NCBI GenBank assembly: GCA_036345935.2
Contig: JADWOT020000003.1
Span: 12,932,524-12,996,523 of the forward strand
Reading direction: 5' to 3'
Origin: Taenia hydatigena
Taxonomy: Eukaryota; Platyhelminthes; Cestoda; Cyclophyllidea; Taeniidae
Length of the DNA stretch: 64,000 nt
The translations under genes were made by a program, and so were the position numbers. This document shows positions 24,651 through 37,007 of this stretch, one piece after another. Below the pieces are notes generated by a model. The model ran no database searches. It was not told where the DNA came from and saw nothing but the letters and a program-made list of their open reading frames with translations. Each line of letters begins with the position of its first letter. The first letter of the stretch is position 1.

Positions 24651-25212
24651 GACTGCCTGTGAGTTGGTAGTGAGGAGTATATTGTCGAGGTTGCCGCATA
24701 CATGCATTTGGAAGGATGATTGAGACTGGCATTTGACCGGATTTTAACTACTTTGTAGACTGCCGGTGTTGGAGTCGCAGCTGCCCCGGGACGTGGGATC
24801 GCGATTCCAGGTACTGCGCGGCTGCTTCCGATGTCATCGCATTTGCGGTGTGGAGGCAGATTGGTATGTGGGGTACATTGAACTGGAGTACATCGAGTGC
24901 CTCCATTTCTTCTCATCGGTGAGGAGAACTGAGGTGAGCCCTGTCTGCATTCACTACTGCTGTTCATCCTGTTGCGGCATTCGAGTGCGAGTGTTCGAGC
25001 ACTTCAACTAGGTGTGGGAGTAGACGAGATCTCGCTTTGCGAAACATTTGCTCACTCTGATATTCCCTGTCTTGTAATGCATTCCTGTCTTTCATATATT
25101 GCAATAATTTCATTTGATATGCTGCTATCGACTTGTACGGCGTGTTTGCTGTCTTTCCGAGAGTGTGCTGGGCCATTCGGCGGGGATGCTGCTCTGTAGC
25201 CGACCACCCAAA

Positions 25213-25240
25213 ATGTGGTGGTGGTGGTGGTGGTGTTGTT
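25213..25240. repeat. GGT/GTG microsatellite
   Basis: Short run of GTG units (about seven perfect) followed by imperfect GTT/GGG units. Confidence 0.85.
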
Positions 25241-26011
25241 GGGGTTGGTAATTTGGGAGCTTTACGCGTACACGAGCAAGGACAGTGCTGTTAGGGCATC
25301 GCGTGGCGACGAGGCTCACTGCGTATGAATAACCTACTGAAAAGATGAGGAAACACCGGTGTTCCCTCGGTTGATGGGTGGTGTCGTCGACCGCTCCCAT
25401 TTAGCAAACTGAGCAACGGATATCAGCTGGCAGTGGAAGAATGCATTCTTGTCGACTCTTTGGTTTGAGGCTCGGCAGTCAAAATCACCACTCGCTCTCC
25501 ATTTCCACAACCCCTACAACGCTGAACTGCACTACACCCAAGTAAGCGTTCCACTTCACCGTTGCAATTGGTCCCTTGACTCCATCCTAGTGGATGGAGT
25601 AAACCCTTTCCATCCATCTCTGTTTGTGACTGGAAAAGTTGTGCTTGTGAGATGTTTTGGAGACAACGAGAATAGGCCTTGACTTGACTGTGCTAGCTAA
25701 CTAGTTCGTCAGCTAGCAAGAAAGGAGTTAATTTCCGTAATACTCAGGCTGTAGGATACCCAAATGTAAGATAGCGTAGTCTGGGGTGGTACGACATTGC
25801 AAAAGGTGGTGTAGAATGGCACAACTCAAGGATGATTGGTTTTGCTTTGGAATGCTGCCCATGAATATTGCTGCTCTACAGTTCGGTATGCGTAATGTGA
25901 GATGAAATTTCTAATGTAACGGAAAACATCTCTTGGCATTTTCTTGCATGCCAAATGTCTCATATCAGTTGAAAATGTAATACATAATGTAATTAGGTGT
26001 AAGGGGTGTAA

Positions 26012-26272
26012 TATTGGAAGGCTGAACGGGGTTTGCGGTCATGACAGTGACGTAATAATGCAGCCCTGGCCAAATTGAAGGTCATTTTAGGGGTCAAATA
26101 CCGTAAAAAGACCAGCTAAACGAGTTGAAGATCAATGTAGATGTCAAATGACGACATTCTAGAACCCATGGCCTCGGTATTGGTCATCTTCAAGGGCAAA
26201 TGATATGATTTTGGAGCCGTAGAAATCGGTATTGGCCGGTTTTAATGTCGAATGATGCAATAATGGGACGCA
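26012..26272. repeat. Diverged tandem repeat, period about 52 bp
   Basis: An anchor of the form GTCAAATGACG recurs as GTCAAATACCG (about 26093), GTCAAATGACG (26143), GGCAAATGATAT (26195) and GTCGAATGATGC (26248). The spacing is 51-53 bases, and each anchor is preceded by a TTGAAGGTCAT-like or TTGGTCAT-like segment. A weaker first unit may start near 26012 with GGTCATGACAGTGACG. Four to five units. Confidence 0.55.
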
Positions 26273-29200
26273 ATACATAGATTCGTTTCAATCTCAAGAT
26301 CACAGTTTGTCATGCTGGAGCAGTAGATACAAATACGGGTGGATTTTGAGGTAAATTGGCATTATTCTGGATTGGTCGTTGTGGGCATAAGTCGAGCCCT
26401 AGACATTGATTTGAGTCAAATCTCTGCTCAAATGACGTCCATTTCTGGCTTCAAGTGTCGATCGTGGTCAATTCTTTAAACAAGTTGGCATGAAACAGCC
26501 AGATGGCAGTTATCGCTGAACGTTGACCCAATCTGGCAGCTATCACAAAGGCTATTCTAGAGCCGTTGCACATGCTACTAACATGCGGATATGCAAATGC
26601 AATGCAGTGAAGCAGTGTTGAGGAGCTCACTTCGGTTGCAACAACAACAGCATTCGCCTCCCCTTAGCTGCATGCTTTGCACGTGCAATTTGGCAGCAGT
26701 CACTGGCAACTGATTTTAAAATAATGAAGCGACCGATTAAGTCACTTGCTCACGCTGACGACTATAAAGATGGTGACGAGCTGTGTCTCCTTTGCCGCCG
26801 CTTCTCTCTTCGCCTGCTCATCGTTCGCTTCCTTCGGTCAACTTTCTGGATTTAGGCTCCACCTTTGCTGTTTCATTTGGATGTTGGTGGCTATCATAAC
26901 TGTGTTGATGAGATGTAGATGCTGTCCTCTTCACACCTCCAAATTCAACGACGATTAGGTTGAAGAAGAAGGTTCGGCGGAAAGAACTGATGTGAAGCTC
27001 ATGAGATTCTAGGAGCTCTCTCATTTCGTCGCGCCTAAAAATCGTTTAATGTGGACGCTACGGTCGGAAGAAATGCAAGACGCCATTACTGTCACAGACA
27101 CGAGCTACGGAATAGGCGAAATCGTAAATGAATGCGAGTGGAGAGAAAGAGGAATAAATGAGGCGAGATAGGGCGCCCCTCGACGAAGACAAGAAGGAAA
27201 AGTAGGAGGAATAATGCATAGAAGTATTTGAGGAGTGAGGAGAATGAGAGAATGGAGAAAGGGATGAAAGGGAGAAGATGCACGAAGTGAATGACGGTGT
27301 TCCGTTGATGGCGAGGCAAAGAGGTCACATGAATGAAGTCGTGGGAGATGGTGTCGATTTCTTACCACCCTAGTCGTTGGACTTGGGACACACCACCTAC
27401 GCCGTCAACACCACTACCATCATCGATTTTGTGATTCCGGTCGAGGTTGAATGGAGGTGAGGTTGGTTGTCTTTCTGATTAATGTGCAGCACTTCGACTC
27501 AGCTTATCAGGGGCACATTAGTTGTCATTTTGTGATGCCTGCTTGCACAGCCGCTTTGAATGCTTCAAGTGGGGGAACAGCTGTGGTGATAGTGGTGGAG
27601 GGGAGGAGAAATACGCAGGGCCTGAGGATGGTGGCCCCTTTCCTTGCATTTAAATATCACGAAATAAATCGTAAGTCATGAGGTTGTGTGAAGCTCCCAA
27701 TTCTTCCCGACTGATTGCAGGGGCGTTTCACTGCATGCATGTGCATTTGAGGAATGCGAGACTGCTCGCATTACATTACAAAGAAGCTTCCAGGGATAAG
27801 AAATTATAAGAGGAGTAGATTTGCACGCACCTGGGCGAAATATGGCAAGGAGTGTAGTCTGACTTAGCACTTTGCATAGAAGACAAAGTGTCTGCCCTCA
27901 TCACCACAACCTTGATTACCTTTACTTCCACTGCGTGCTGCGGACCTATTCAACTTCACCTTGTGAGGAGGATTGCGTGATCATTCACTGTGAGTGTCTT
28001 CACGTTCTTCACTCCCCCTCTTTGGCTACCTCTTTGCATTTCACTTTCTCTCGTCCAATTTGCATCTCCTTCTTCCCTCACGCGTACTTTAGCAATTTCA
28101 CCCATTGCATAGCATGTTGCATCGCCACCTTCCAAGTTGTCCTCACAATTGACCCACTTCTAGGCAAGGCGATAGAATTGAGTGACTGATGTCATCTCAT
28201 AGACTACATGTCAGATGTTTCTGACGAGTTCATCCTCCCCACCTCTTCCACATGAATATCTGTCTAGACTGCCTTGTGGCAGCTTCCATTTTGGCAACCT
28301 GCATATTTTGATTTTGTTGAAAATATGTTCATCCTGCACACTTAAAAGCGACTTGTCATGCGACCGACAAGATGGCAGTGTTGAAAAATTGTGGAAGACA
28401 CGAGCATTGATAAGTCGTGCGCAGACTCGTCCACTGCCAAACCAACTTCTACTCTTCTGTTATACTACATTCTCTTGGCAAGTTGTGGGTGATGGAGGAA
28501 GTGTACTGTAGAGCCATCCACCTCTTGGGTGATGGCATCGTTACCTATCGACCCATTATTCATCTGCCTACTCAAAGATCTACCACAGTCCATCAACACA
28601 CACTACGTTTCAATCTGCAAAACTTATTCTACTCGCATTTATTACTATCAGAAGATGCACGCAAACCTCCTCCGCATAGTCCCTTCTTTCCTCCCTCTCC
28701 ACTAGCTAGGCAAGCAGCATCAATGACGGACAAACGCGGACCACTCACCCTCCTTTCTTCCTTCCAATGAAATGTCACAACAAGTATCCCCCTCTCTTTC
28801 AAAAATGGGTTGCTTCAGTCACTGGCAATGATTGAGCAGATGTGCATGAGCACAAAACCCAACCAGTCAGCACTCAACAGTCATTAGTGCTGGGTGAGGG
28901 TAACCTAGCAACCCGCAGTGGTAGCCACAGATCAGGAACACTAATCCTCCGTCAAGATGATCTACAAAAACCAGCAAACTACTCAAGCCATTGGAAAGGA
29001 AAGAGGCTTAAACTAAAGCGAAATTAGTCACTCACCACAATGCCATTTGCATCCATTCGCTACCGATTACTGCCTACAGGGGCAGAAGACCAAACCGCAC
29101 GGCAGAGAGGAAGTATACCTCATCGAAGCAGACAAGCGATAAAGAAGGTAATGTAACTAGTAGCACATGCATAATCATGCATTGCCGTCATTTAGCGAGT

Positions 29201-29707
29201 TCCTCCTCCAAGCCTCCATCCGCACCGACAAATGTGCTCTCTCTGCCTACCTCGACGACGACGTCATGAAGGCAGAAATCACCGCACGACCCTACGCCGC
29301 ACTTTACACACTTCCAATGGCCTCAGCACAGATTCATCAGCCAACATCTATCACCAAAATGCACTTCAACACCATTATTGTGCCGGTAGGGCGACGCACT
29401 CACCCTGCCTAGAGTGGAGAAAAAGAAGACATGGTACACAGTCTCAAGTGCCCATTCGTCGTCTCCATTGTTCGTAGTAGAACTCATAGTTCTCATCCAC
29501 CCTATCACTTCTCACCACACGCGCAAACAACCGATCCGAAAAAGATCCCCCATCCGCAGAAACAGAACCTATTGTAAAGCAACAACGTCAATCACGGTGA
29601 AGTTATACGACAACCTAACCAATCAGTGAATCGACACCTAATCTAACGAAAGCGCAGACTGTGCGTCGAAGTCCCGCTCGAAGCACAGTCTTCACTCCCT
29701 CACCGGC

Positions 29708-29989
29708 TTGTATTTCCTCAAATCGCGCCTGCTGAAGTTGCTGAACACGCATTCAGTCCGCCAACGGAGAAGAGAACACTTAAACAGCCCCTCCAGGGGC
29801 ACAGCTATTATATTCACCATCAACGCCACAGAAACAATAGACACTACCAACATGGATGATGCGACGGTTACCACGCATACACTAGTCAAGACATTAAAAA
29901 AACAACAAAAAATTACCAATTTCCCGCCTGAAAATGGGCTAATCAAGGCAATCAAGACAACCAACAAATTGAAACCCATTCCTACCTGA
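29708..29989 (+). CDS. Unknown coding segment X, copy 2
   Basis: Open for 93 codons. It is hydrophilic and threonine-rich and includes FTINATETIDTT and KKQQKITNFPPENGLIKA. Its counterpart on the minus strand at 24240-24650 keeps the NAT and PP(D/E).G..KA core but is interrupted by stops. Protein-level similarity between inverted copies suggests it was once coding. I see no domain, signal peptide or splice borders that would make it a live gene, and the antisense frame (29692-30018) is equally open and hydrophobic. Treat as hypothetical. Confidence 0.35.
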   Translation: MYFLKSRLLKLLNTHSVRQRRREHLNSPSRGTAIIFTINATETIDTTNMDDATVTTHTLVKTLKKQQKITNFPPENGLIKAIKTTNKLKPIPT

Positions 29990-30299
29990 ACAAGGTATGA
30001 AGCAGTAGAGAGGCTCATCTTCGAATTTGATATTCTTTAGTCACATCTCACAGCCTACACAATATAACCTAATAAAAAGGCAATTCTGCTTAATTCAAGT
30101 TCTACACCACCTGTAACACCAAGTAAAGCCAAGTTTTCGCAGTAATTCCCGTTTTTACAAATCGAGTCCCGCTAGTTAAAATCTCGACGTTGTCATAATA
30201 AAGTGAAATTAAAACAATGCAAGGCAATATTTAATAACGAAACAGATAGTTTTCTAAGCAGCATATGAATCAAACAAAGATAAAATAAACAGTAAAGCA

Positions 30300-30930
30300 G
30301 GCAACCGTGCCAAATTAGCACCACCGGTGTCCCTAGTCTCCTAAATCAGGAGTCAGCATGGGGTAGGCAGCGCAGCCTATTGTTCTTCAGTTGAAGATTC
30401 CCAAGGTTCTCCACTCCGTGCATGTTCGTCAATGCCAATGCAACCAGATGATCGGGTAAATGCATCAAAAAAGAGGTCAATTACACATTTTCATCACAAA
30501 CCAGCATACCTAACCATGGAGTTGGACGCGCATTACGACACTCCCATAACCCGTTAACAACAGACTTTCCGCATTCACCATAAGTCCTTCGACAGTCAAG
30601 CAACCCCGTTCTGCGACAAGTCCAAGTAACGAAAGCAGCTGATCAGGTCAGAGATCCTCGATACCCTCGACCAACTATCCATCTCATTCGACTTCAAGCA
30701 AGGACGAATCGGGTGCAAGCACTCAGCAGCTTTGTGAATTGTTAAAATTCGGCTCAACACCCAAGATCAATACAGGCAAATTTGTCAGTCGCAACATGCG
30801 ATTCTCAAGCCTCTGAAGTTCCATATTCTTTGTATGTAGGTTCCCAAGTTGATGTAAAAACGGTTTCAGCAGCAATCACTCCGGGCATAGATTACGACTT
30901 TATCACCATCGGATGTCCACAAACATCAAA
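30300..30930 (-). pseudogene. Leucine-rich-repeat protein pseudogene, copy 2
   Basis: Minus-strand counterpart of the LRR pseudogene at 23246-24011. Read from high to low coordinates it shows FRYLDLSQNGVA followed by a stop and LSKD (30632-30585), then VENLGNLQLKNNRLRCLP (about 30425-30370) and a stop. The ancestral repeat phrasing is better preserved here than in copy 1 for the RYLDLSQN and NNRLRCLP units, yet it is also interrupted by several stops. Confidence 0.72.
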
Positions 30931-31335
30931 TTCGTTTAGTTTCGTTTCCTGAAGAGTCCACCATGCAAGCATGAGGACAGCAATACGACAACACCTTGAC
31001 GGGCTCCAGTAGCACAAAGAAAGTGACACACCTGATGCCCCGAATCCGACCTAACCTAGCATACGGTGGCCTGAAATCGCCGGTGATTTGCGCTATAAAG
31101 GGCCGTACAAATAATAAATTCGTCGTCGCGGACAGCCCTATCATACAATTCTATGAGGATGGCCTTCGGCTCCCATCACTATAAAGCCGAATGCCGTAAA
31201 ATCCAACGTCCACGATAGGTTAGATTAGAAACAAATTGTTCTGCAGCAAAAGACCATAGGTGAGTTACAAAGCACACAAAAACGTCGAGCCCTCTTAGAC
31301 TTGGGCTTAGCCACGCATTCGAACAAAAGTAAAGT

Positions 31336-34300
31336 ATATCATTAGAAATAGCTGTTATGCGTGCAAAAATTGCAACGAGTGTAATATGATTCAGAAAGTT
31401 TGCATTAATTGTTGCAACGCTTGCTGGGTAAAGTAGTGGCCAATTTGACGAACGTGTATTTTTAGGTGTCTTGCCGCTAACTATACTAACCTGCTTTCTT
31501 TATATGCTCTTTGCCCTACAGTAAAAGGCAAAATTGTTTTGTAGTGATAGTTAGTCTGGAGTCTAAGCTACACATGGACTCCTAAAAACAAAACTAACTT
31601 TTTAAGTCATATTTATGATTTCGTATTTATTTCCTTAAAATAAGCGTATTTTAACTTGTTAGTGCGGTACATATTAAAGCTCATTGGGCAATAGTGATGA
31701 TTATGACATGTATAGGCTTTTTGCATACCGAATGGCCTTTGCTTATGTGTCTGGCGGCATATATGAAGATTTGAGCTTTGAATGTAGTTGGTGTTGGCGT
31801 GTTTGGGTTGCGTATTTTACTAAATGGGACGGTTGCGCAAGTATACGTTGTGAAAGGCATTTTATTTGTTCAACACATATGTGCTTAAAGCATGGACTGG
31901 AATAAAACTCCAGCTGGGAATTTCTATGTCTGCATATCCCATAGTTTATTGTCTGTTGTGGAATGCTCGCTTTCCGTTATCGAATTTGCTTAAATACTGG
32001 TATCGACTGCACTTTTGTATTCCAAACGGTTTTACGGCACTTTGCGTTTTTAGACCCCGATGGGTATAGGTTCTGTTTAAAGTAGAGCGAAAGACGTGGT
32101 GTCGGGTTTTCTTGCTCGTTCACATTTCGTTTTTGGGCGGGGAAAAATATCAATTGACTTGATGAGCAAACTACTCGAGTTCAGTTGAACCGCTCCAAAT
32201 AATGTCCAAACAATAATGGCAACATTGGGAAGCCATAAAGCTTAAACGGTGACAGTTTAACTTTGTTCTTGTATGCTACAAGCACGGATATATATGTTGA
32301 AAGATGTTAGCAAATAATCCAGAAATTGCAGGCTGTGGTTCTCTTCGCCTCGCATTATCGAACTCAGGAATGTGTATTTTTAGTTATTTTAGCAGCTGGA
32401 CGTTTCCTTCACTAGCTTTAATCGTGAGAAATGTCGCGTACTGCCCTTGGTAAGGGGATGTGGACGTTTGACCTTTTGACGATTCCAGCTAGTTTTAGAT
32501 GTGCATCGTAAAGGTTTTTCACTGGGTGGAAAAATAAATAGTAGCGGAAATCGTCTTAGTGTAGGAGTTAAAGGAGTGTGTTACGGCTTGGGCTCTAAAG
32601 TGCTAAAGCGTAATTTTGTGCTTCATTTTTGCTCTATTATCGCATTCAAGCTTTAATGTGGGAGTTTCAATTCACCCTAGGTAAATTTCATCTCTCCAGC
32701 AGCAAGTTTGTCGACGCTGAAACAGTTGGAAGCTTTTTCGCATGAAGACTATTTCCCCTCTTCCAGGAAAGGTTTTCGCTTTCTGTTTCCCAGCTGCGAA
32801 GAATGAGGAGAACATATCCTTTGCATAGCGCAATGACTGGAGCGTTGAAGGAGTTTGTGCCTTTTCATTGCCACTTTGACAGCATGGAATTCCTTCCATG
32901 AGGCTGTGTGTGGAGGCGAAAAATCAAGGGATTGCTTCCACGGTGAGACTTCGGGTGTCAAATAATGGATCCCCTCCTTGTCTCTTCTTCGTCGTGAGTG
33001 CAGCTGATGTTTGGTTGATTATGCCGCTCGGTGGGAGCTGCAGAAGATGATTGCTGCCACTATCAACTTTAAATGCATATGATTTTCCGGTCTTTGCAAA
33101 TGGGCTTGATGTCAATCCTGTTCCGTTTGTTCCTAGCTGATTTATTATAATTGGCTGAACTCAAGTGCTGCAAGCAATTTTTCGGTGGCAACAGAAGGGC
33201 AGGTTTTCTAGGCTTTGGTAGACTTATTGGAAGTGGAATGGATGACGCCATGCTGCATGTGTGGGAAAAAATTCGGCCTAGTGATTTGTCGAAAAAATAA
33301 TCGGTGATGGATAAATTGGTACAGGCGACCTAAGATGCCCTTGACGCCCATTGGGTTACGTCGTCCATAACAAAGAATGAAATAAACGAACGGTGTATCC
33401 GGGTGACACGCAGTGAGGAGTTTAATTACTAATGTTGAGGCAGCCTGTAATGATTTCAGCAAGGTGTCTGTGCACTGTTATTTGCATACGGATGTGGATT
33501 TCTCTATGATGTTTAATTTGCCGAGGTTGCTTTTGATTGGTTCTTGGTTATTAGCCATGGTTTTGAGTTTATGATTGCTCTTTAGTGCCTCGTTGTGGGT
33601 TGTTTTCTCCTGCTCAGTTGCTCTTATGTGACGCTTCCATATTACGTCAACTATTCATCTTTACCGCACTGTGACCTCGCTTTCCTTAGGGACAAGGAAT
33701 GCGAAACGGCAATGGCAATGATGGACATCCCATTGTTGGACCAATGCGCTTCCTCCGCCTTCGGCCTCATGCTGCGGTACCATGGCCGTGGCCGTCATAG
33801 TGGTTATCGCGGACGGTCTACTGAACATCTCTGCCTCCGTCCGCCATAGCGTCGCATTCTGTGCTCACACAGGCGACGCCTCTTGTGTGGAGGTGCGCAG
33901 TAAGCGCGTGTTTGACCTCGTGTCTATCACCGTGCGTCTATTTTATCTAATTCCCTATTCCAGTAGTAACTTATCCGCTGGTTTTTTTGCCCTCTTTGTT
34001 TTGGGTAGTGTGAGTGTATGATGTGCTGATGAATGATCGGTCGAGGCCACCGATGAAGTGTTGACGACTCCTATTGTCCGTCCCTGAATGCGAAAATACT
34101 GCAGCTGATGGTTCTACTCTCGCTGCTTCCTCGTTGCCTACTGGTGGGGTTATAGATTTGGTCGTGCGGGCTCTGGAGGTGGCGGGACCTCTCGTACGTG
34201 TGGTTGTCGCTGCTCGTTGCTGCCTTACAAAAAGGAGGGGGACAGGAATCCTAGGCTTTTGCTTTGTTTGAAACGCAAGTCCTCTCTTTCCCATTGCAGA

Positions 34301-34921
34301 TACTGATCGAATTAAATTTGACCCATTTGCCCATTCAGTAGTAATTTTCAACTTATTCTAAATGTTTGATTGTTACCCTCTTCATATTAATCAATAGTTA
34401 CCCTTTCATAAAAATGATGGGCCTTATTTGCTAAGATTTTAGAATATTGGGCTGCTGTCCTATCGTTGAATACGGGGAGTGTTTCGGCATCCCAGTCTGG
34501 TGACTTCGATTTTTAGGACTTCTCAGATCCCGAATGAGCACTTCAAGGTGCAGTCGTGCCGATTAAATGTTGTGATGACGATATAACCTGTTGCTATAAA
34601 TGACAGAATGCGGTTTGTTATTATAGTCCTCTGAACCGTCAATTTATCGGTCGTTCCACACGTTCGAAGTTTGCACTAATTCATGCCTAAAAGGCCGTAT
34701 TTTTTTGTCTTTGTGGTGTGATGGGTTGTAGGGGCAATTGACCGTGGTAAATTGCTCACTTATAGAGGATTGGATGTTACTGATGGTTAAGATCTATCAA
34801 CTTGATGGAAGCCGATACAACTAGAGGGTGTTTGGAAGAAACATCTTGGGAGAAAATGTTGTCTAAGGGGCAACATGTGGCCATCCTCGTTGCTGCAATA
34901 CTTGCCCATGAGGGGCGTCAT
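31336..34921. other. No recognised gene
   Basis: Contains a 126-codon minus-strand frame (33971-34351), rich in Arg, Thr and Ser and disordered-looking, and overlapping plus-strand frames at 33595-33849 and 33782-34021 in a locally GC-richer patch. The second is partly hydrophobic. I cannot assign any of these, and no clear splice structure was found. The segment ends at the scaffold gap. Confidence 0.4.
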
Positions 34922-35021
34922 NNNNNNNNNNNNNNNNNNNNNNNNNNNNNNNNNNNNNNNNNNNNNNNNNNNNNNNNNNNNNNNNNNNNNNNNNNNNNNN
35001 NNNNNNNNNNNNNNNNNNNNN
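34922..35021. other. Scaffold gap, 100 N
   Basis: Exactly 100 N, the conventional size for a gap of unknown length. Open frames that run through the N block on either side are artefacts. The left palindrome arm starts at the first base after the gap. Confidence 0.99.
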
Positions 35022-36240
35022 GGATCATCCACTGGGGTTTTGGTTAGTTTAGCCTACTTGCTCGGGACTGCATTTCAGGTCAATATGTCATGCCTGCTAA
35101 TAGAGTGGGACTAGACTCCTGTGAAAGCTTCTACTACTATGGTCTCGAACTCTACCATTATCAAAGATAGTGCATGCCGTGATAAGCTTCGCAATCACGA
35201 GAACGGTGTTTATTTTGGCAACGAAAAACTTCAACTATTCGAAATAGCTTGCTGGGATCGTAACATTTTGGCGTGTATGCCATGTTTGTTTCAAGTCCAA
35301 TATAACAGTGTCTCATTCCCCTCATTTGCTGACATATGAGCATCATTCCATATCTCGTCGGCACTGATCGCAAGACGTCTCACGTTGTGGAGGATGTTTT
35401 CTTTCAACCCATGACATTTTGTCAGCTAGGAACGCACAATGGTGTCCTTTGAAAATCCGGTGGCTTGTCAGCTCTAATTCGCCTTGCCGACCTCTACACC
35501 GGTCCCACCTACACGACTCAGGTCATGTAGTCACACAGTGATTTGCCAAGCAGGAAACTATCTAATCCAACTATTGCAAGCACAATATTCTGAGTTGAAA
35601 CTTTGTCTTAGTTCTGCTAACCGTGATGGTGGATACGTGGGATGAAATGTGGGTAGGAAGGGGCAGCCCAACCACCGTCAAGTAGCCACGAGATACCCAC
35701 CGGTTTCTACACGTGGCAGATTAAACGTCGTGAATTCCACTCACTCACTATTTGCAGAATTTCACCGCAATAATGAACAACATCTTCGAGTTGATCTAAG
35801 GTACAGCAGTCCGTTCACTACCCCGTTTGGATCGTGAACTAGCTCTCTGGCTAATTTGAGCCACCCTCCTGCAATACTTACACTTCTCACGCACCTTGAC
35901 CCATAGAATCATTATTGTCCCGAAGAGAACTTAGCCTTTGTCGAGGTGAGATCTGAACCACCGTACGATAAATCACCCAACGGATGAGATGGCTACCTAG
36001 TTGCTGGAGTCGACTTAAGCCTTAAATGTGTACACATGCAGTTAGCACGGACTTAGTAACCTAATTGCTCTGTCATAGCGCGTCATTTGAACTCCGACTG
36101 CGCGGATCACACAGGTCCACTTTCCACCTAAGGTTTACATTTTCCTTTTTGTAATCATTCTTCTTCCTTAATTATGACATATTTGGCATTAGTGGAAAGC
36201 AATTACTCAAGATGTGTAGTCCTATTGTCATATCTTCCAC

Positions 36241-36414
36241 TACAGAGCAGAAGCAAAGCTGGTCAATGATCACTACGTAAACTATTTAGACATGGGCACC
36301 GTGGTGGAGCAACGGGAAGAGGAAATAATTCGTCTCACTGATGTAACGTCATTCAAAGCCGATATGAGTTCGATGTGGGGTATACCTGGGCTCAGTGAAA
36401 TCGCTCTTCAATAA
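36241..36414 (+). pseudogene. Tudor-domain-like coding remnant (left arm)
   Basis: A 57-codon open run starting YRAEAKLV, then YVNYLDMGTVVEQREEEIIRL and a WGIPG near the end, bounded by an upstream TAG and a downstream TAA. The pattern resembles a Tudor domain: a YRA entry strand, a Y.DYG-type turn (here YLDMG), and a following I.RL strand with a distal L.GI-like motif. Tudor domains bind methylated arginine or lysine, often in germline RNA proteins. The DYG core is altered and no further Tudor-protein exons were found, so it is probably a fragment. A pyrimidine-rich CTTCCACTACAG just upstream could be an acceptor. Confidence 0.4.
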
Positions 36415-36836
36415 GCTATATGTGCTGGTCTGAAGGCAGCTGCCGCAAGAATATCGTGCAGCTTGACATGATGCATGCAGAAGCTAGGATGCGTCAATAA
36501 AGCTTAGAAAATAGATGCGCATCCTGCCTTTCACTTCCCAGGCACCACTCGAGTGGTGAGCGTAGATAATAAAATTGGCTTCAAACTGTTCTTTGAGTCA
36601 TCACTGACCACTTTCTTTTAATAAACTGCATAGCTTTATTTAATGAATATCCACAGCGCAAAATCTGTATGTTTGCGCTCTACCTGCTCGATGCGGTAAA
36701 TGTTAGCTCCAATCCTCCAACGATAGAAGCACTCCACTCTACATTAGGGAAGGCAGTGCTTGCTTACTGTAGTGCGACAGTCTAGAGACAGCTGCCTTCT
36801 TGGTGGCAACTAAACACTTACAGCTGACCCTTCCAT

Positions 36837-37007
36837 GCAAATTAAACTTTTGTGGGTCCTTATGAGGATGCGTACTGGCTGGTGCCCACTGGTTAACTTA
36901 CTGCGCATATTTGGATTTCGTGACTCATTGCAACACACCCTTTTGGGACATTAAGCAAAGGATTTTCGAACGCCGATGCTATGATGGACCAAGCAACTAA
37001 GACTTCT
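36837..37007. repeat. Repeat R3 in left arm
   Basis: Mirror of 50150-50320, which resembles 58845-59010. The core block around ACCAAGCAACTAAG and CGATGCTATGATGG is shared. Family unknown. Confidence 0.5.

Larger units (their letters stand above)
24651..29707. other. Centre of the diverged palindrome; no recognised gene
   Basis: The stretch between the two recognisable halves. Weak similarity may continue inward (for example around 25290-25330 against the reverse complement of 28870-28910), but I could not follow it to the centre near 27.1 kb. Frames at 25449-25682 (plus), 28417-28770 (plus) and 29167-29412 (plus) show no known domain. It contains a GGT microsatellite and a diverged 52-bp tandem repeat, listed separately. 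Confidence 0.4.
29700..31335 (-). repeat. Diverged inverted duplication, right half
   Basis: Reverse-complement partner of 22715-24650. Matching blocks occur at about 31230-31330 (GCAGCAAAAGACCATAGG and a GCATTCGAAC-like block), 31050-31075, 30602-30632, 30385-30425 and 29908-29955. The halves have diverged well beyond allelic difference, with many substitutions and indels, so this is an old duplication. Confidence 0.75.

Noticed and set aside
24515..24967. 150-codon minus ORF as a separate gene
   Set aside because: Rich in Pro, Ser and Thr without a domain. The conserved similarity to the inverted copy falls in a different frame, so this frame is probably incidental.
34787..35114. ORFs spanning the N block
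   Set aside because: They exist only because N codons were translated as X. No coding claim is possible across a gap of unknown length.
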